From NCBI GenBank assembly GCA_007136095.1, contig SLHP01000151.1:1-38861 (forward strand): a DNA stretch of 38,861 nucleotides, read 5' to 3'. Below, one piece after another: positions 8,545 to 18,388 of the stretch. Both the position numbers and the translations under genes were made by a program. Position 1 is the first letter of the stretch, and every line of letters starts with the position of its first letter. This stretch comes from Nitriliruptoraceae bacterium (GTDB lineage: Bacteria; Actinomycetota; Nitriliruptoria; Nitriliruptorales; Nitriliruptoraceae). The notes under the pieces are model-generated. The model had not been told where the DNA came from. It saw only the letters and a program-made list of their open reading frames with translations, and did not search any database.

Positions 8545-9099
8545 TCAGGCGGAGAAGCCGAAGCCCCCGGTGCCTCCGGACAGTTTGCGCTGGACGCGCT
8601 CGTCCTTCTCGTGGGACGCCTCCCGGAGTTCCTCGCGGTGCTCGTCCAGCGCGGTCGTGAGCTCAGGGTCGCCAGCCGCGAGGATGCGGACGGCGAGCAG
8701 CCCCGCGTTGTGGGCGCCGCCCACCGCGACCGTCGCGACCGGGATCCCGGACGGCATCTGCACGATCGACAGCAGTGAATCCAACCCGTCGAGGTGGCGG
8801 AGGGGAACCGGGACCCCGACGACCGGCAACGACGTCACTGACGCCAGCATCCCCGGGAGGTGTGCGGCTCCGCCTGCACCGGCGATCAGCACCTGCAGGC
8901 CGCGGCCCGCCGCCTCCTGGCCGTAGGCCAGCATCCGTTGCGGGTCGCGGTGGGCCGACACGACGTGGACCTCGTGCGCGACCTCGAAGCGGTCGAGCGC
9001 CTCGACCGCGCCCTGCATGACGCTGAGGTCGGAGTCGCTGCCCATGACGACGCCGACACGCGGGGCGTCAGAGCCGGATGGTGCGGTGGCCTCGTTCAT
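8545..9099 (-). CDS. purE: N5-carboxyaminoimidazole ribonucleotide mutase PurE
   Basis: Class I PurE, which moves the carboxylate of N5-CAIR to give CAIR in purine biosynthesis. The 184 residues include GVVMGSDSDLSVM near 16-28 (phosphate site), VVSAHRDPQRM near 46-56 with the catalytic His, and IAGAGGAAHLPGMLAS near 73-88. The GGAHNAG segment near 129 completes the active site. The C-terminal tail (after about 165) is charged and has a Gly-rich end. It lies 78 bases downstream of purK on the same strand, so the two are probably cotranscribed and work in sequence. It converges with the tRNA-Gln gene. Confidence 0.96.
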   Translation of the reverse strand: MNEATAPSGSDAPRVGVVMGSDSDLSVMQGAVEALDRFEVAHEVHVVSAHRDPQRMLAYGQEAAGRGLQVLIAGAGGAAHLPGMLASVTSLPVVGVPVPLRHLDGLDSLLSIVQMPSGIPVATVAVGGAHNAGLLAVRILAAGDPELTTALDEHREELREASHEKDERVQRKLSGGTGGFGFSA

Positions 9100-9177
9100 G
9101 GTCTCTACCTCCGGTGGCGGATCGGGCCGGTGTCCTGCAGAGCGTGTCGGCGGGGCGATGGGCGCCTGGGGCCGCGG

Positions 9178-10335
9178 TCAGCCGGTCTGGTCACGACCAA
9201 CCAGCAGGTTGGTGGCCGCCCAGGCCCGCTCGCGTGCGACCTCGACGTTGTCGCCGAGCACCGTGATGTGACCGAGTTTCCGGCCGGGGCGGGATACCTT
9301 GCCGTACAGGTGGATCTGTGCGTCTGCGATCCCGAGAGCAGCGGGCAGACGGTCCGCGATCCGATCGGGACCGTCGGGCCCAAGCAGGTTCACCAGCGCG
9401 GCCACGGGGGTCCGCATCGACGTGTCGCCGAGTGGCCAGTCCAGCACGGCGCGCAGGTGGTTGTGGAACTGCGACGTTGTGGAGGCCTCGATGGTGGCAT
9501 GCCCGGAGTTGTGCGGCCGCAGCGCCAGTTCGTTGATCGTCAGGGCACCGTCGCGGCCGACGAACAGCTCGACCGCGATGATCCCGACACCGTCGACCGC
9601 GTCCGCGACCCGGGTCCCGAGCTCGATGGCCGCTGTGGCCACGCTGTCGTCGACCCGTGCGGGTTGGATGAGCTCGACGCAGATCCCGTCCCGTTGCACC
9701 GTCTCGATCAGCGGGTAGGCGACGTGTTGGCCGCCGGGCCGCCGAGCCAGCAACACGGCCACCTCGATGTGGATGTCGACGAGGGCTTCGACCATCCAGT
9801 CGCCGCCCCGCGACAGGACGTCCGCAGCCTGATCCGGCCCGTCGACGACCGCGACCCCGCGGCCGTCGTAGCCACCTCGCCGGGCCTTCATGACCACGGG
9901 CCAGCGGTGCTCCGCCGCGAACGCGACGACCTGGTCGACGTCCTCGACCGCAGTGAACGCCGGGACGGGCAGACCGAGCGCATCAAGCTGCGTCCGGGCA
10001 TGGAGCTTGTCCTTGGCGTGCAAGAGTGCCGCAGCGTGGGGACGAACGGGGTGTCCGGCGGCGGCCAACACCTCGAGGTGCGATTCGTCGACCAGTTCGT
10101 GGTCCAGGGTCACCACGTCCACCTCGCCGGCGAAGGCGGTCAACGCAGCGAGGTCGTCGGGCTCACCGATCCGGTGGGAGGCGCCCGCCAGGACGGCGGG
10201 GTCGGTCGGGGTGGTGGCCAGGACGTGGAGCTCGATCCCCAGGTCGATGGCAGCCGCATGGGTCATCCGGGCGAGCTGTCCACCGCCGACCATGCCGACC
10301 CGGGCCGTCGCGGCCGTCACGTGGTGGCCCAGCAT
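9178..10335 (-). CDS. purK: 5-(carboxyamino)imidazole ribonucleotide synthase PurK
   Basis: ATP-grasp enzyme that carboxylates AIR with bicarbonate and ATP to N5-CAIR, the substrate of PurE encoded next. The chosen frame has 385 residues, normal for the family. It starts with the preATP-grasp motif VGMVGGGQLARM (about 12-23), followed by VVMKARRGGYDGRGV (ATP-lysine loop), VAVLLARRPGG and the C-terminal NELALRPHNSGHATIEA with the Mg-binding residues. ATG 10335 and GTG 10320 are both possible and neither has a strong ribosome site; the longer open frame upstream is Arg/Pro-rich and looks non-coding. A 47-codon ORF on the same strand precedes it by 122 bases. Confidence 0.94.
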   Translation of the reverse strand: MLGHHVTAATARVGMVGGGQLARMTHAAAIDLGIELHVLATTPTDPAVLAGASHRIGEPDDLAALTAFAGEVDVVTLDHELVDESHLEVLAAAGHPVRPHAAALLHAKDKLHARTQLDALGLPVPAFTAVEDVDQVVAFAAEHRWPVVMKARRGGYDGRGVAVVDGPDQAADVLSRGGDWMVEALVDIHIEVAVLLARRPGGQHVAYPLIETVQRDGICVELIQPARVDDSVATAAIELGTRVADAVDGVGIIAVELFVGRDGALTINELALRPHNSGHATIEASTTSQFHNHLRAVLDWPLGDTSMRTPVAALVNLLGPDGPDRIADRLPAALGIADAQIHLYGKVSRPGRKLGHITVLGDNVEVARERAWAATNLLVGRDQTG

Positions 10336-10401
10336 CGATCGGACGAAGCGGTCGGCACGGGGACCTCGCAGTGGGTGCTGGCATCGAGTGCCGGAGCGTA
10401 G

Positions 10402-12627
<2,226 letters not shown>

Positions 12628-12669
12628 GCGCGATACCGGTCCCGAACGGCAGAGTAGGAAGGCGTCCAC

Positions 12670-14118
12670 GTGCCCGCACCTGATCAGACCGCGCCCACGC
12701 CGTCGCTTCCCGACGACGATGCTCACCATGAGGCGGCAGGCGACGTTGCCGTGGTCGTCCTCGCGGCCGGCAAGGGCACGCGGTTCCGGTCGGATTTGGC
12801 CAAGGTGCTGCACCGGGCGGCGGGTCGGACGCTCGTGCATCATGTGTTGGAGGCGGTCCGGCCACTGGACGTCGGGCAGGTCGTGGTCGTCGTTGGACAT
12901 CAGGCCGACGAGGTCGGTGCCGAGGTCGAGGCGGCCGGCCTGGACGGACTCTCCACCGTCGCCCAGGTCGACCAACGGGGGACCGGGCATGCGGTCCAGC
13001 AGGCGATGCCGGCCCTGGCCGAGGGCATCCGCCGGGTGCTCATCCTGCCGGGGGACACCCCCCTGCTCACCCCGGATGCGCTCCGCGGCCTGTTCACCGC
13101 CACCGGTGGTGAGGTGCCGGCCTCGATGCTGACCACCGTCTTCGATGACCCGACCGGCTACGGCCGGGTCATCCGGTCCGCGGACGGTTCGGTCGACCGT
13201 GTCGTCGAGCAACGGGATGCGACGCCGGACGAACTGGAGGTGCGTGAGGGCAACGCCGGCATGTACCTCGTCGACCGCGGCCTGCTGGATGACGCGCTGA
13301 CCCGGTTGGGCGACGACAACGCACAGGGTGAGCTCTACCTGACCGACATCGTGGGCATCCTCCGCGGGGACGGGCACGCGATCGCGCCGGTGGTCGCTCC
13401 TGAGTCCGTGATCGCCGGTGTCAACGATCGGGCCCAGTTGGCCGCTGCGGCGGCCGTGCTCCGTGAGCGGCACCTCGATCACCTGCTCCGCGAGGTCGGG
13501 GTCACCGTCGTCGATCCGGTGACGACGCACCTCGATGTCGATGTGGAGGTGGCGCGCGACGCGGTCCTGCTCCCCGGAACGATCCTCGAACGGGGGACAC
13601 GGATCGGCGAGCGCGCGGTCGTCGGACCCAACTGCCACCTGACGGCCTGCGATGTCGGCCCCGATGCGACGGTCCATTCGACCCGAGCGCAGGACGCGGT
13701 CGTCGGTGAGGGCGCGGAGGTGGGTCCGTTCGCCCATCTGCGCCCCGGGACCCGTCTGGGTGTCGCCACCAAGGTGGGGGCGTACGTGGAGACCAAGAAC
13801 GTCCAGGTCGGTGAACGCAGCAAGATCCCGCACCTGGCCTACGTGGGTGACACCAGGATCGGGACCGGCGTCAACGTCGCCTGCGGGGTCATCACGGTCA
13901 ACTACGACGGGCGCAACAAGCACCGGACGACGATCGAGGACGATGCGTTCGTCGGCTGTGACACCATGCTGGTGGCGCCGGTGACCATCGGACGCGGCGC
14001 CTACACGGCAGCGGGATCGACCATCACCGATGACGTACCTCCCGGATCACTGGCCATCGCCCGTTCGCGTCAGGTCGTCAAGGAGGACTGGGTGGCCAGG
14101 CAGGACGACGGGCGCTGA
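12670..14118 (+). CDS. glmU: bifunctional GlmU, UDP-N-acetylglucosamine synthesis
   Basis: Acetylates glucosamine-1-phosphate and couples the product to UTP, supplying UDP-GlcNAc for peptidoglycan. The 482 residues begin with about 27 hydrophilic residues, then the uridyltransferase domain: VVVLAAGKGTRFRSDLAKVLH (the signature, with Ala for the usual Pro before KVLH), QRGTGHAVQQ and LILPGDTPLL. From about 265 a left-handed beta-helix of hexapeptide repeats forms the acetyltransferase, with the typical GPFAHLRPGTRLG, KVGAYVETKN, HLAYVGDTRIG and ITVNYDGRNKHRT. GTG 12670 follows GTAGGAAGG. It lies 42 bases after leuA and just before prs, a common actinobacterial pair. Confidence 0.96.
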   Translation: MPAPDQTAPTPSLPDDDAHHEAAGDVAVVVLAAGKGTRFRSDLAKVLHRAAGRTLVHHVLEAVRPLDVGQVVVVVGHQADEVGAEVEAAGLDGLSTVAQVDQRGTGHAVQQAMPALAEGIRRVLILPGDTPLLTPDALRGLFTATGGEVPASMLTTVFDDPTGYGRVIRSADGSVDRVVEQRDATPDELEVREGNAGMYLVDRGLLDDALTRLGDDNAQGELYLTDIVGILRGDGHAIAPVVAPESVIAGVNDRAQLAAAAAVLRERHLDHLLREVGVTVVDPVTTHLDVDVEVARDAVLLPGTILERGTRIGERAVVGPNCHLTACDVGPDATVHSTRAQDAVVGEGAEVGPFAHLRPGTRLGVATKVGAYVETKNVQVGERSKIPHLAYVGDTRIGTGVNVACGVITVNYDGRNKHRTTIEDDAFVGCDTMLVAPVTIGRGAYTAAGSTITDDVPPGSLAIARSRQVVKEDWVARQDDGR

Positions 14119-14203
14119 GGCGCGCTCCGCACCGGTGCTGCGACGGGGGAACGAGACCGCTAACGTCCGCACTCCGCCACCCGCTCCGCCGTCGGGATGA
14201 TCG

Positions 14204-15190
14204 ATGGAAGTCGTCACCAAGAAACGGATGATGATCTTCTCGGGATCATCCAATCCTGAACTCGCCCGTGAGGTTTCCGACCATCTGGGCATGCGTCTGG
14301 GCGAGGTGAAGCTGTCACGCTTCGCCAACGGTGAGCTGTACGCCCGCTACGCCGAGTCCGTGCGGGGCGCCGACGTCTTCGTCCTGCAATCGCACCTCTC
14401 GCTCCCGGGCGGGATGAGCATCAACGACTTCATCATCGAGCAACTCGTCATGCTCGACGCGCTCAAGCGGGCCTCGGCGAAACGAACCGTGGCGGTGATC
14501 CCGTACTACGGCTACAGCCGGTCGGACAAGAAGGCCCTGGCACGTGAAGCGATCGCGGCACGCATGATCGCCGACATGTACGAATCGGTCGGGGTCGACC
14601 GGATCATGTCGGTCGACCTGCACACCGGACAGATCCAGGGCTTCTACCACGACCCCTTCGATGCGTTGACCGCGCTCCCCCTGCTCGTCGGTTGGGTGAA
14701 GGAGAACACCGAGGGTGGTGACCGGATCATCGTCTCACCAGACGCCGGTCGGGTCCGTCTCACCGAGAAGTTCGCGGGACATGTCGGTGCGTCGATCGCC
14801 ATCCTCCACAAGCGACGCGACCCGAGCCAACACAACGTGTCCGTGTCGCTGGACGTCATCGGTGATGTCACGGGCAAGACTGCCATCCTCGTCGACGACA
14901 TGATCGATACCGCCGGCACGATCTGCGGTGCGGCGGAGTTGCTGATGGAGCGGGGCGCAAAGCGCGTCATCGCGCTCGCGACCCATCCGGTGTTCTCCGA
15001 GCCGGCGGCCGAGCGGCTCCACAACTCCGTGCTGGAGAAGGTGGTGGTGACCAACACCCTGCCGATCCCGGCAGAGCGACGTTTCGACAAGCTCGTGGTG
15101 CTGTCGATCGCCCCGATACTGGCCTCGGCGCTGCGTGCCGTCTTCGAGGACCAGTCGGTCTCGGAGATCTTCCAGGGCGAGAACGTCTAG
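14204..15190 (+). CDS. prs: ribose-phosphate pyrophosphokinase
   Basis: Makes PRPP from ribose-5-phosphate and ATP for purine, pyrimidine, histidine and NAD synthesis; a soluble enzyme. Length 328 residues is normal. It shows the N-terminal FSGSSNPELA, the FANGELYARYAESVRGADVFVLQS region (about 44-67), the metal-binding VDLHTGQIQGFY, the ribose-phosphate loop VSPDAGRV and the PRPP signature ILVDDMIDTAGTI (about 228-240). The VSPDAGRVRLTEKF segment deviates slightly from the usual VSPDxGGVxRAR. ATG 14204 is used; an ATG at 14228 is possible, since MMIFSGSSN follows directly. It comes 85 bases after glmU. Confidence 0.95.
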   Translation: MEVVTKKRMMIFSGSSNPELAREVSDHLGMRLGEVKLSRFANGELYARYAESVRGADVFVLQSHLSLPGGMSINDFIIEQLVMLDALKRASAKRTVAVIPYYGYSRSDKKALAREAIAARMIADMYESVGVDRIMSVDLHTGQIQGFYHDPFDALTALPLLVGWVKENTEGGDRIIVSPDAGRVRLTEKFAGHVGASIAILHKRRDPSQHNVSVSLDVIGDVTGKTAILVDDMIDTAGTICGAAELLMERGAKRVIALATHPVFSEPAAERLHNSVLEKVVVTNTLPIPAERRFDKLVVLSIAPILASALRAVFEDQSVSEIFQGENV

Positions 15191-15364
15191 TCCAGCGCCC
15201 GGCGCGTGACCGGCGGGGCCACGATCGGTCCGGTCCCCGTCGGTCCGGTGTCCACGGTGCCGGAATGGGCGAGGTCGGCCGTGGAGGCCCGTTCCCTGCA
15301 CTCTGCGGTCCCCGGCTGGATCTCGATGGCGGTATCTTGAGAGAGGCCTTGAACAGGAGCGTTC

Positions 15365-15823
15365 GTGCCGGACCGACCAGCCCACGACCTCGCCCCGAAC
15401 GCATCCACCGCCGCACGGGACGTGGACCCATCGGTGGATCCGAACGAAGCGTTGACCGTGGAGGCCGTGGGACGCTTCACCGAAGGCTTCGAGCGGCTGA
15501 TCCGGGCTCGTGGTGCCCTCTATGAGTTCCATCAGCAGATGGGCCGATGCGACGCCCTGCTCGGGGAAGCGGTCGACCTGCTGCATGCCGCCGGTCACCA
15601 CGATCTGGCACGGGACCTCGACACCACACTCCTCGGGCGCAATGCGATCCCCGATCAGTGGACCTTCGAGATCGTCGAGGCCTTCGACGAGACCTACTAC
15701 GAGGTGGCCGCCGCCTTCGAACGCCGCGTGCGCGAAACCTTGTCGGATGGCCGCCGCCACGTGAACGAGGCGCAGATGAAGGCCGCGAGGCGTTCCTCCG
15801 GGCCGGACGACGACCGCAGCTGA
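15365..15823 (+). CDS. conserved-looking hypothetical protein, unrecognised
   Basis: A 152-residue ORF from GTG 15365, with CAGGAGC 6 bases upstream and a possible -10 TATCTT about 25 bases upstream. Third-position G/C bias is like that of its neighbours, so it is probably real. The product is soluble, with a disordered acidic N-terminus (about 1-30) and predicted helices from about 40 to 135 containing conserved-looking segments GALYEFHQQMGRCDALL and EAFDETYYEVAAAFERRVRE, then a basic tail. No signal peptide, membrane segment or catalytic motif is seen. It sits between prs and rplY. I recall no family name; a small helical binding protein is all that can be said. Confidence 0.7.
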   Translation: MPDRPAHDLAPNASTAARDVDPSVDPNEALTVEAVGRFTEGFERLIRARGALYEFHQQMGRCDALLGEAVDLLHAAGHHDLARDLDTTLLGRNAIPDQWTFEIVEAFDETYYEVAAAFERRVRETLSDGRRHVNEAQMKAARRSSGPDDDRS

Positions 15824-16302
15824 CGCCGAGACCTCGACATCCGGTGCGAGGCGCTCGGACAACGAGATGTGCCGCGGTCAGCTTCGGCCGGCAGCCACTG
15901 CACGCGACCAGATAGCTCCTCTGTCTCGGCCGCCTCGAGCAGGTGTCGCGACCCAGGTCCGCCGGTCGCTGTCGATGGCTGGTGGCATCGTTCCGACGCG
16001 GTTGTTGCTGATGAGGTGACGCCGGTAGCCTACGCTTCGTCAGCGGCGCTCTTCGAGGCGCCGACCCACCTGGTCGTGCCCGTCCGACGATCCCGTCCGA
16101 CGACGATCCCGTTCGACGATGTCCGACCAGCTGTTCCTCCCGCCGTCACCCGTCCGACCATCGACGCACTGTCGTCCGGTCAGGGGAAACGGCGACCCCG
16201 GCGTGGCGGGCACCTCCCGCGCACACCGACCCCGCGTGACATCTCGCCGCCATCTTGCGTGACCGACCCGCGACGGGGACCTTCGCTCCAGGAGTATGAA
16301 CG
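15824..16302 (+). other. 479-bp gene-free interval ahead of rplY
   Basis: No coding frame with good codon bias is seen. A weak promoter-like pair (TTGTTG 16002-16007, then TAGCCT/TACGCT at 16026-16036) would give a 5' leader of about 260 bases for rplY. Within it, GTCCGAC occurs at 16082, 16095, 16121 and 16152, with GTTCGAC at 16111, and GACGATCCCG at 16086 and 16102. The leader may fold, but no known riboswitch is recognised. Confidence 0.4.
16082..16158. repeat. GTCCGAC short direct repeats
   Basis: Four exact GTCCGAC copies (16082, 16095, 16121, 16152) and one GTTCGAC (16111) occur in 77 bases upstream of rplY. Spacing is irregular (13-31 bases). They may be a protein-binding cluster or sequence drift. 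Confidence 0.35.
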
Positions 16303-16995
16303 TTGTCGAACCAGATCAAACTCACCACCGAGCCCCGTGACAAGCAGGGGAAGGGTGCCTCCGGCCGCCTGCGTCGTGAGGGCCGTGTTCCGGCGATCAT
16401 CTACGGCTACCAGGTCGAGCCCACCACGGTGAGCGTCGATGCGCTGGAGCTCTACCACACCCTGCACACCGAAGCCGGCCGCAACGTGCTGCTCCGTCTG
16501 GACATCAACGGAGACACCCACCTCGCGGTGGCCCGTGACCTGCAGACCCACCCGGTGCGTGGCGACTATGTCCACGTCGATCTCCTCGCGGTCAACAAGG
16601 ACGTCCCGATCACCGTCGAGGTCCCGGTCCACCTCACCGAGGAGGACGATGTCGCTGACGACGGTGGTGTGCTCAACCAGATCCTCTACACCGTTCCCAT
16701 CCTGGTCCGGCCTCTGGACACGCCGAACTCGCTGGAACTGTCGGTCGAGGGTATGGAGATCGGTGATGTGCGCCGGGTCGAGGACCTGCGCGACGCGCTG
16801 CCTGCCGGTGCCGAGTTCGATATCGACCCCGAGCGCACCGTCATCACGATGAACGCGCCGATCTCCGAGGAGGAGCTCGAAGCCCTCGAAGAGAGCGCCG
16901 GGATCGAGGAGGACGAGCCGGAGGTCATCGGCGAGGAGTCCGGCGAAGCCCAGGCCTCCACCGACGCGGACACCCAGGCGTCCGACGAGGACTAG
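16303..16995 (+). CDS. rplY: 50S ribosomal protein bL25, long CTC form
   Basis: Ribosomal protein that binds 5S rRNA; this is the long CTC/TL5 form with an extra C-terminal domain, 230 residues. The N-terminal 5S-binding domain has the typical EPRDKQGKGASGRLRREGRVPAIIYG (as two adjoining segments, about 10-36). The second domain runs from about 100 to 190 and includes PNSLELSVEGMEIGDV. An acidic tail closes the protein. TTG 16303 is chosen because CCAGGAG lies 8 bases upstream; the ATG at 16296 is in another frame and reaches a stop soon. It precedes pth, its usual partner in many bacteria. Confidence 0.94.
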   Translation: MSNQIKLTTEPRDKQGKGASGRLRREGRVPAIIYGYQVEPTTVSVDALELYHTLHTEAGRNVLLRLDINGDTHLAVARDLQTHPVRGDYVHVDLLAVNKDVPITVEVPVHLTEEDDVADDGGVLNQILYTVPILVRPLDTPNSLELSVEGMEIGDVRRVEDLRDALPAGAEFDIDPERTVITMNAPISEEELEALEESAGIEEDEPEVIGEESGEAQASTDADTQASDED

Positions 16996-17006
16996 CACCT
17001 CCGGGT

Positions 17007-17040
17007 CCGGTGGGCGCCCCGCCGGGCGGATGCCCACCGG
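17007..17040 (+). terminator. stem-loop after rplY
   Basis: CCGGTGGGC at 17007-17015 pairs with GCCCACCGG at 17032-17040, with a 16-base GC-rich loop that can fold further. It lies 12 bases after the rplY stop. No T-run follows, so termination is uncertain; it may instead stabilise the 3' end. Confidence 0.4.
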
Positions 17041-17097
17041 TCCGGTTGTCGGAACCTCGATGTCGCCGCGAGCTGACACAGAGCCGGAGGGGGAGTC

Positions 17098-17679
17098 GTG
17101 ACGGACGACCGTTGGCTGGTCGCCGGTCTGGGCAACCCCGAGGCCGAGTACGGCGGCACACGCCACAACGTCGGGGCGGACGCCGTCCGCTCATTCGCGA
17201 GCCGCGAGCACGTCGAGTTGGCGCGCAACAAGCGCACCCGCTCCGAGGTCGCCGAGGTCCGCGCCGACGGCCAGCGCATCGTCCTGACGATCCCGTCGTC
17301 GTACATGAACCGGTCCGGCGATCCGGTCCAGGCCACCGCCAACTGGTTCAAGATCCCCGCGGAACGTGTGATCGTCTGTCACGACGACCTCGACGTCGGT
17401 GTGGGGGCCATCAAGGTCAAGCGGGGCGGCGGGCACGCGGGCCACAACGGGCTCAAGGATGTGGACCGCGCGCTCGGTACCCGCGACTACCTTCGTATCC
17501 GGATCGGGATCGGTCGGCCGCCAGGCCGGATGGCCGGGCGCGATTTCGTGCTCCGGAGGTTCTCGCCCGCAGATCGTGAACTGATCGATATCGCCCTCCA
17601 GAACGTCGGTGACGCGGTGTGCTCGCTGGTGACCGACGGCCTGGAGCCGACCCAGAACCGTTTCCACGCCACCGGCTGA
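17098..17679 (+). CDS. pth: peptidyl-tRNA hydrolase
   Basis: Releases peptides from prematurely dropped peptidyl-tRNA so the tRNA can be recycled. At 193 residues it has standard length. Active-site elements are present: GLGNPEAEYGGTRHNVG near 10-26 with the catalytic His and substrate Asn, SYMNRSG near 68-74 (second Asn), HDDLDVGVG near 97-105 (Asp) and RGGGHAGHNGLKDV near 110-123. The C-terminal lid segment follows. GTG 17098 is preceded by GAGGGGGAG. It lies 102 bases after rplY, with a hairpin between them. Confidence 0.96.
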   Translation: MTDDRWLVAGLGNPEAEYGGTRHNVGADAVRSFASREHVELARNKRTRSEVAEVRADGQRIVLTIPSSYMNRSGDPVQATANWFKIPAERVIVCHDDLDVGVGAIKVKRGGGHAGHNGLKDVDRALGTRDYLRIRIGIGRPPGRMAGRDFVLRRFSPADRELIDIALQNVGDAVCSLVTDGLEPTQNRFHATG

Positions 17680-17734
17680 CCCACACCGGCCACCGGTGTG
17701 CGACCATCCACATCCGTGATGAAGGGATCGATCC

Positions 17735-18388
17735 GTGAAGGACAGGATCCGTCAACTCCGCGCTGCGTGGTCGCAGCTGCGGGAGGTCGACGACAAAGCG
17801 ATCGCCCTGATCCTGCTGGGCGCGACGGCCGGGCTGCTGCTCGGGGTCGGGCTCGGCTTCCTGATCACGATCTGGGCCATGCCGGTCTTCGGGCTGATGT
17901 TCGCGGTGCTGGGTGCGCTCATCGTCTTCAACCGACGGGTCCAGAAGGCGCAGTACAACGCCATCGAGGGCCAGCCAGGCGCAGCCGCCGCGGTCCTGAA
18001 CATCATGCGTGGACAGTTCTTCGTCACCCCGGCGGTCGCGGTCAACGCCAAGCAGGACATGGTGCACCGGGTGGTCGGACGGTGCGGGGTCGTGCTCGTC
18101 GGGGAGGGGTCCGGTCAACGGGTCAAGGGTCTCCTGGCCAAGGAGCGCAAGCGACTCAAGCGCGTCGTGGGTGATACGACGATCACCTCGATCGTGGTGG
18201 GCGACAACGAGGGCCAGGTGGCGTTGAACAAGCTGCAGACCACGGTCAACAAGTTGCCCCGCGAGCTGAAGAAGAGCGACGTGCCGAAGCTGGAACGTCG
18301 TCTCAAGCCCCTGGATCGGGGCGCTCCGGTGCCCAAGGGCATCGATCCGCTGGCTGCGTCCAACCGCAAGCGGCCGAAGCCGCGGTGA
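17735..18388 (+). CDS. DUF4191 membrane protein
   Basis: Member of an uncharacterised actinobacterial membrane protein family (DUF4191; Rv2219-like from memory), 217 residues. Two hydrophobic segments, about 23-43 and 47-65, anchor it; the rest is predicted cytoplasmic with conserved segments EGQPGAAAAVLNIMRGQF, MVHRVVGRCGVVLVGEG, RVKGLLAKERKR and ITSIVVGDNEGQV. The C-terminus is basic. In Mycobacterium the homologue sits near lipA/lipB; here it stands between pth and mfd. GTG 17735 is preceded by GAAGGGA. The stop overlaps the GTG of mfd by four bases, so the two are translationally coupled. No biochemical role is known. Confidence 0.85.
   Translation: MKDRIRQLRAAWSQLREVDDKAIALILLGATAGLLLGVGLGFLITIWAMPVFGLMFAVLGALIVFNRRVQKAQYNAIEGQPGAAAAVLNIMRGQFFVTPAVAVNAKQDMVHRVVGRCGVVLVGEGSGQRVKGLLAKERKRLKRVVGDTTITSIVVGDNEGQVALNKLQTTVNKLPRELKKSDVPKLERRLKPLDRGAPVPKGIDPLAASNRKRPKPR

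Noticed and set aside
16296-16310. ATG 16296 as rplY start
   Set aside because: It is out of frame with the conserved protein and leads to an early stop. TTG 16303 has the correct frame and ribosome-site spacing.
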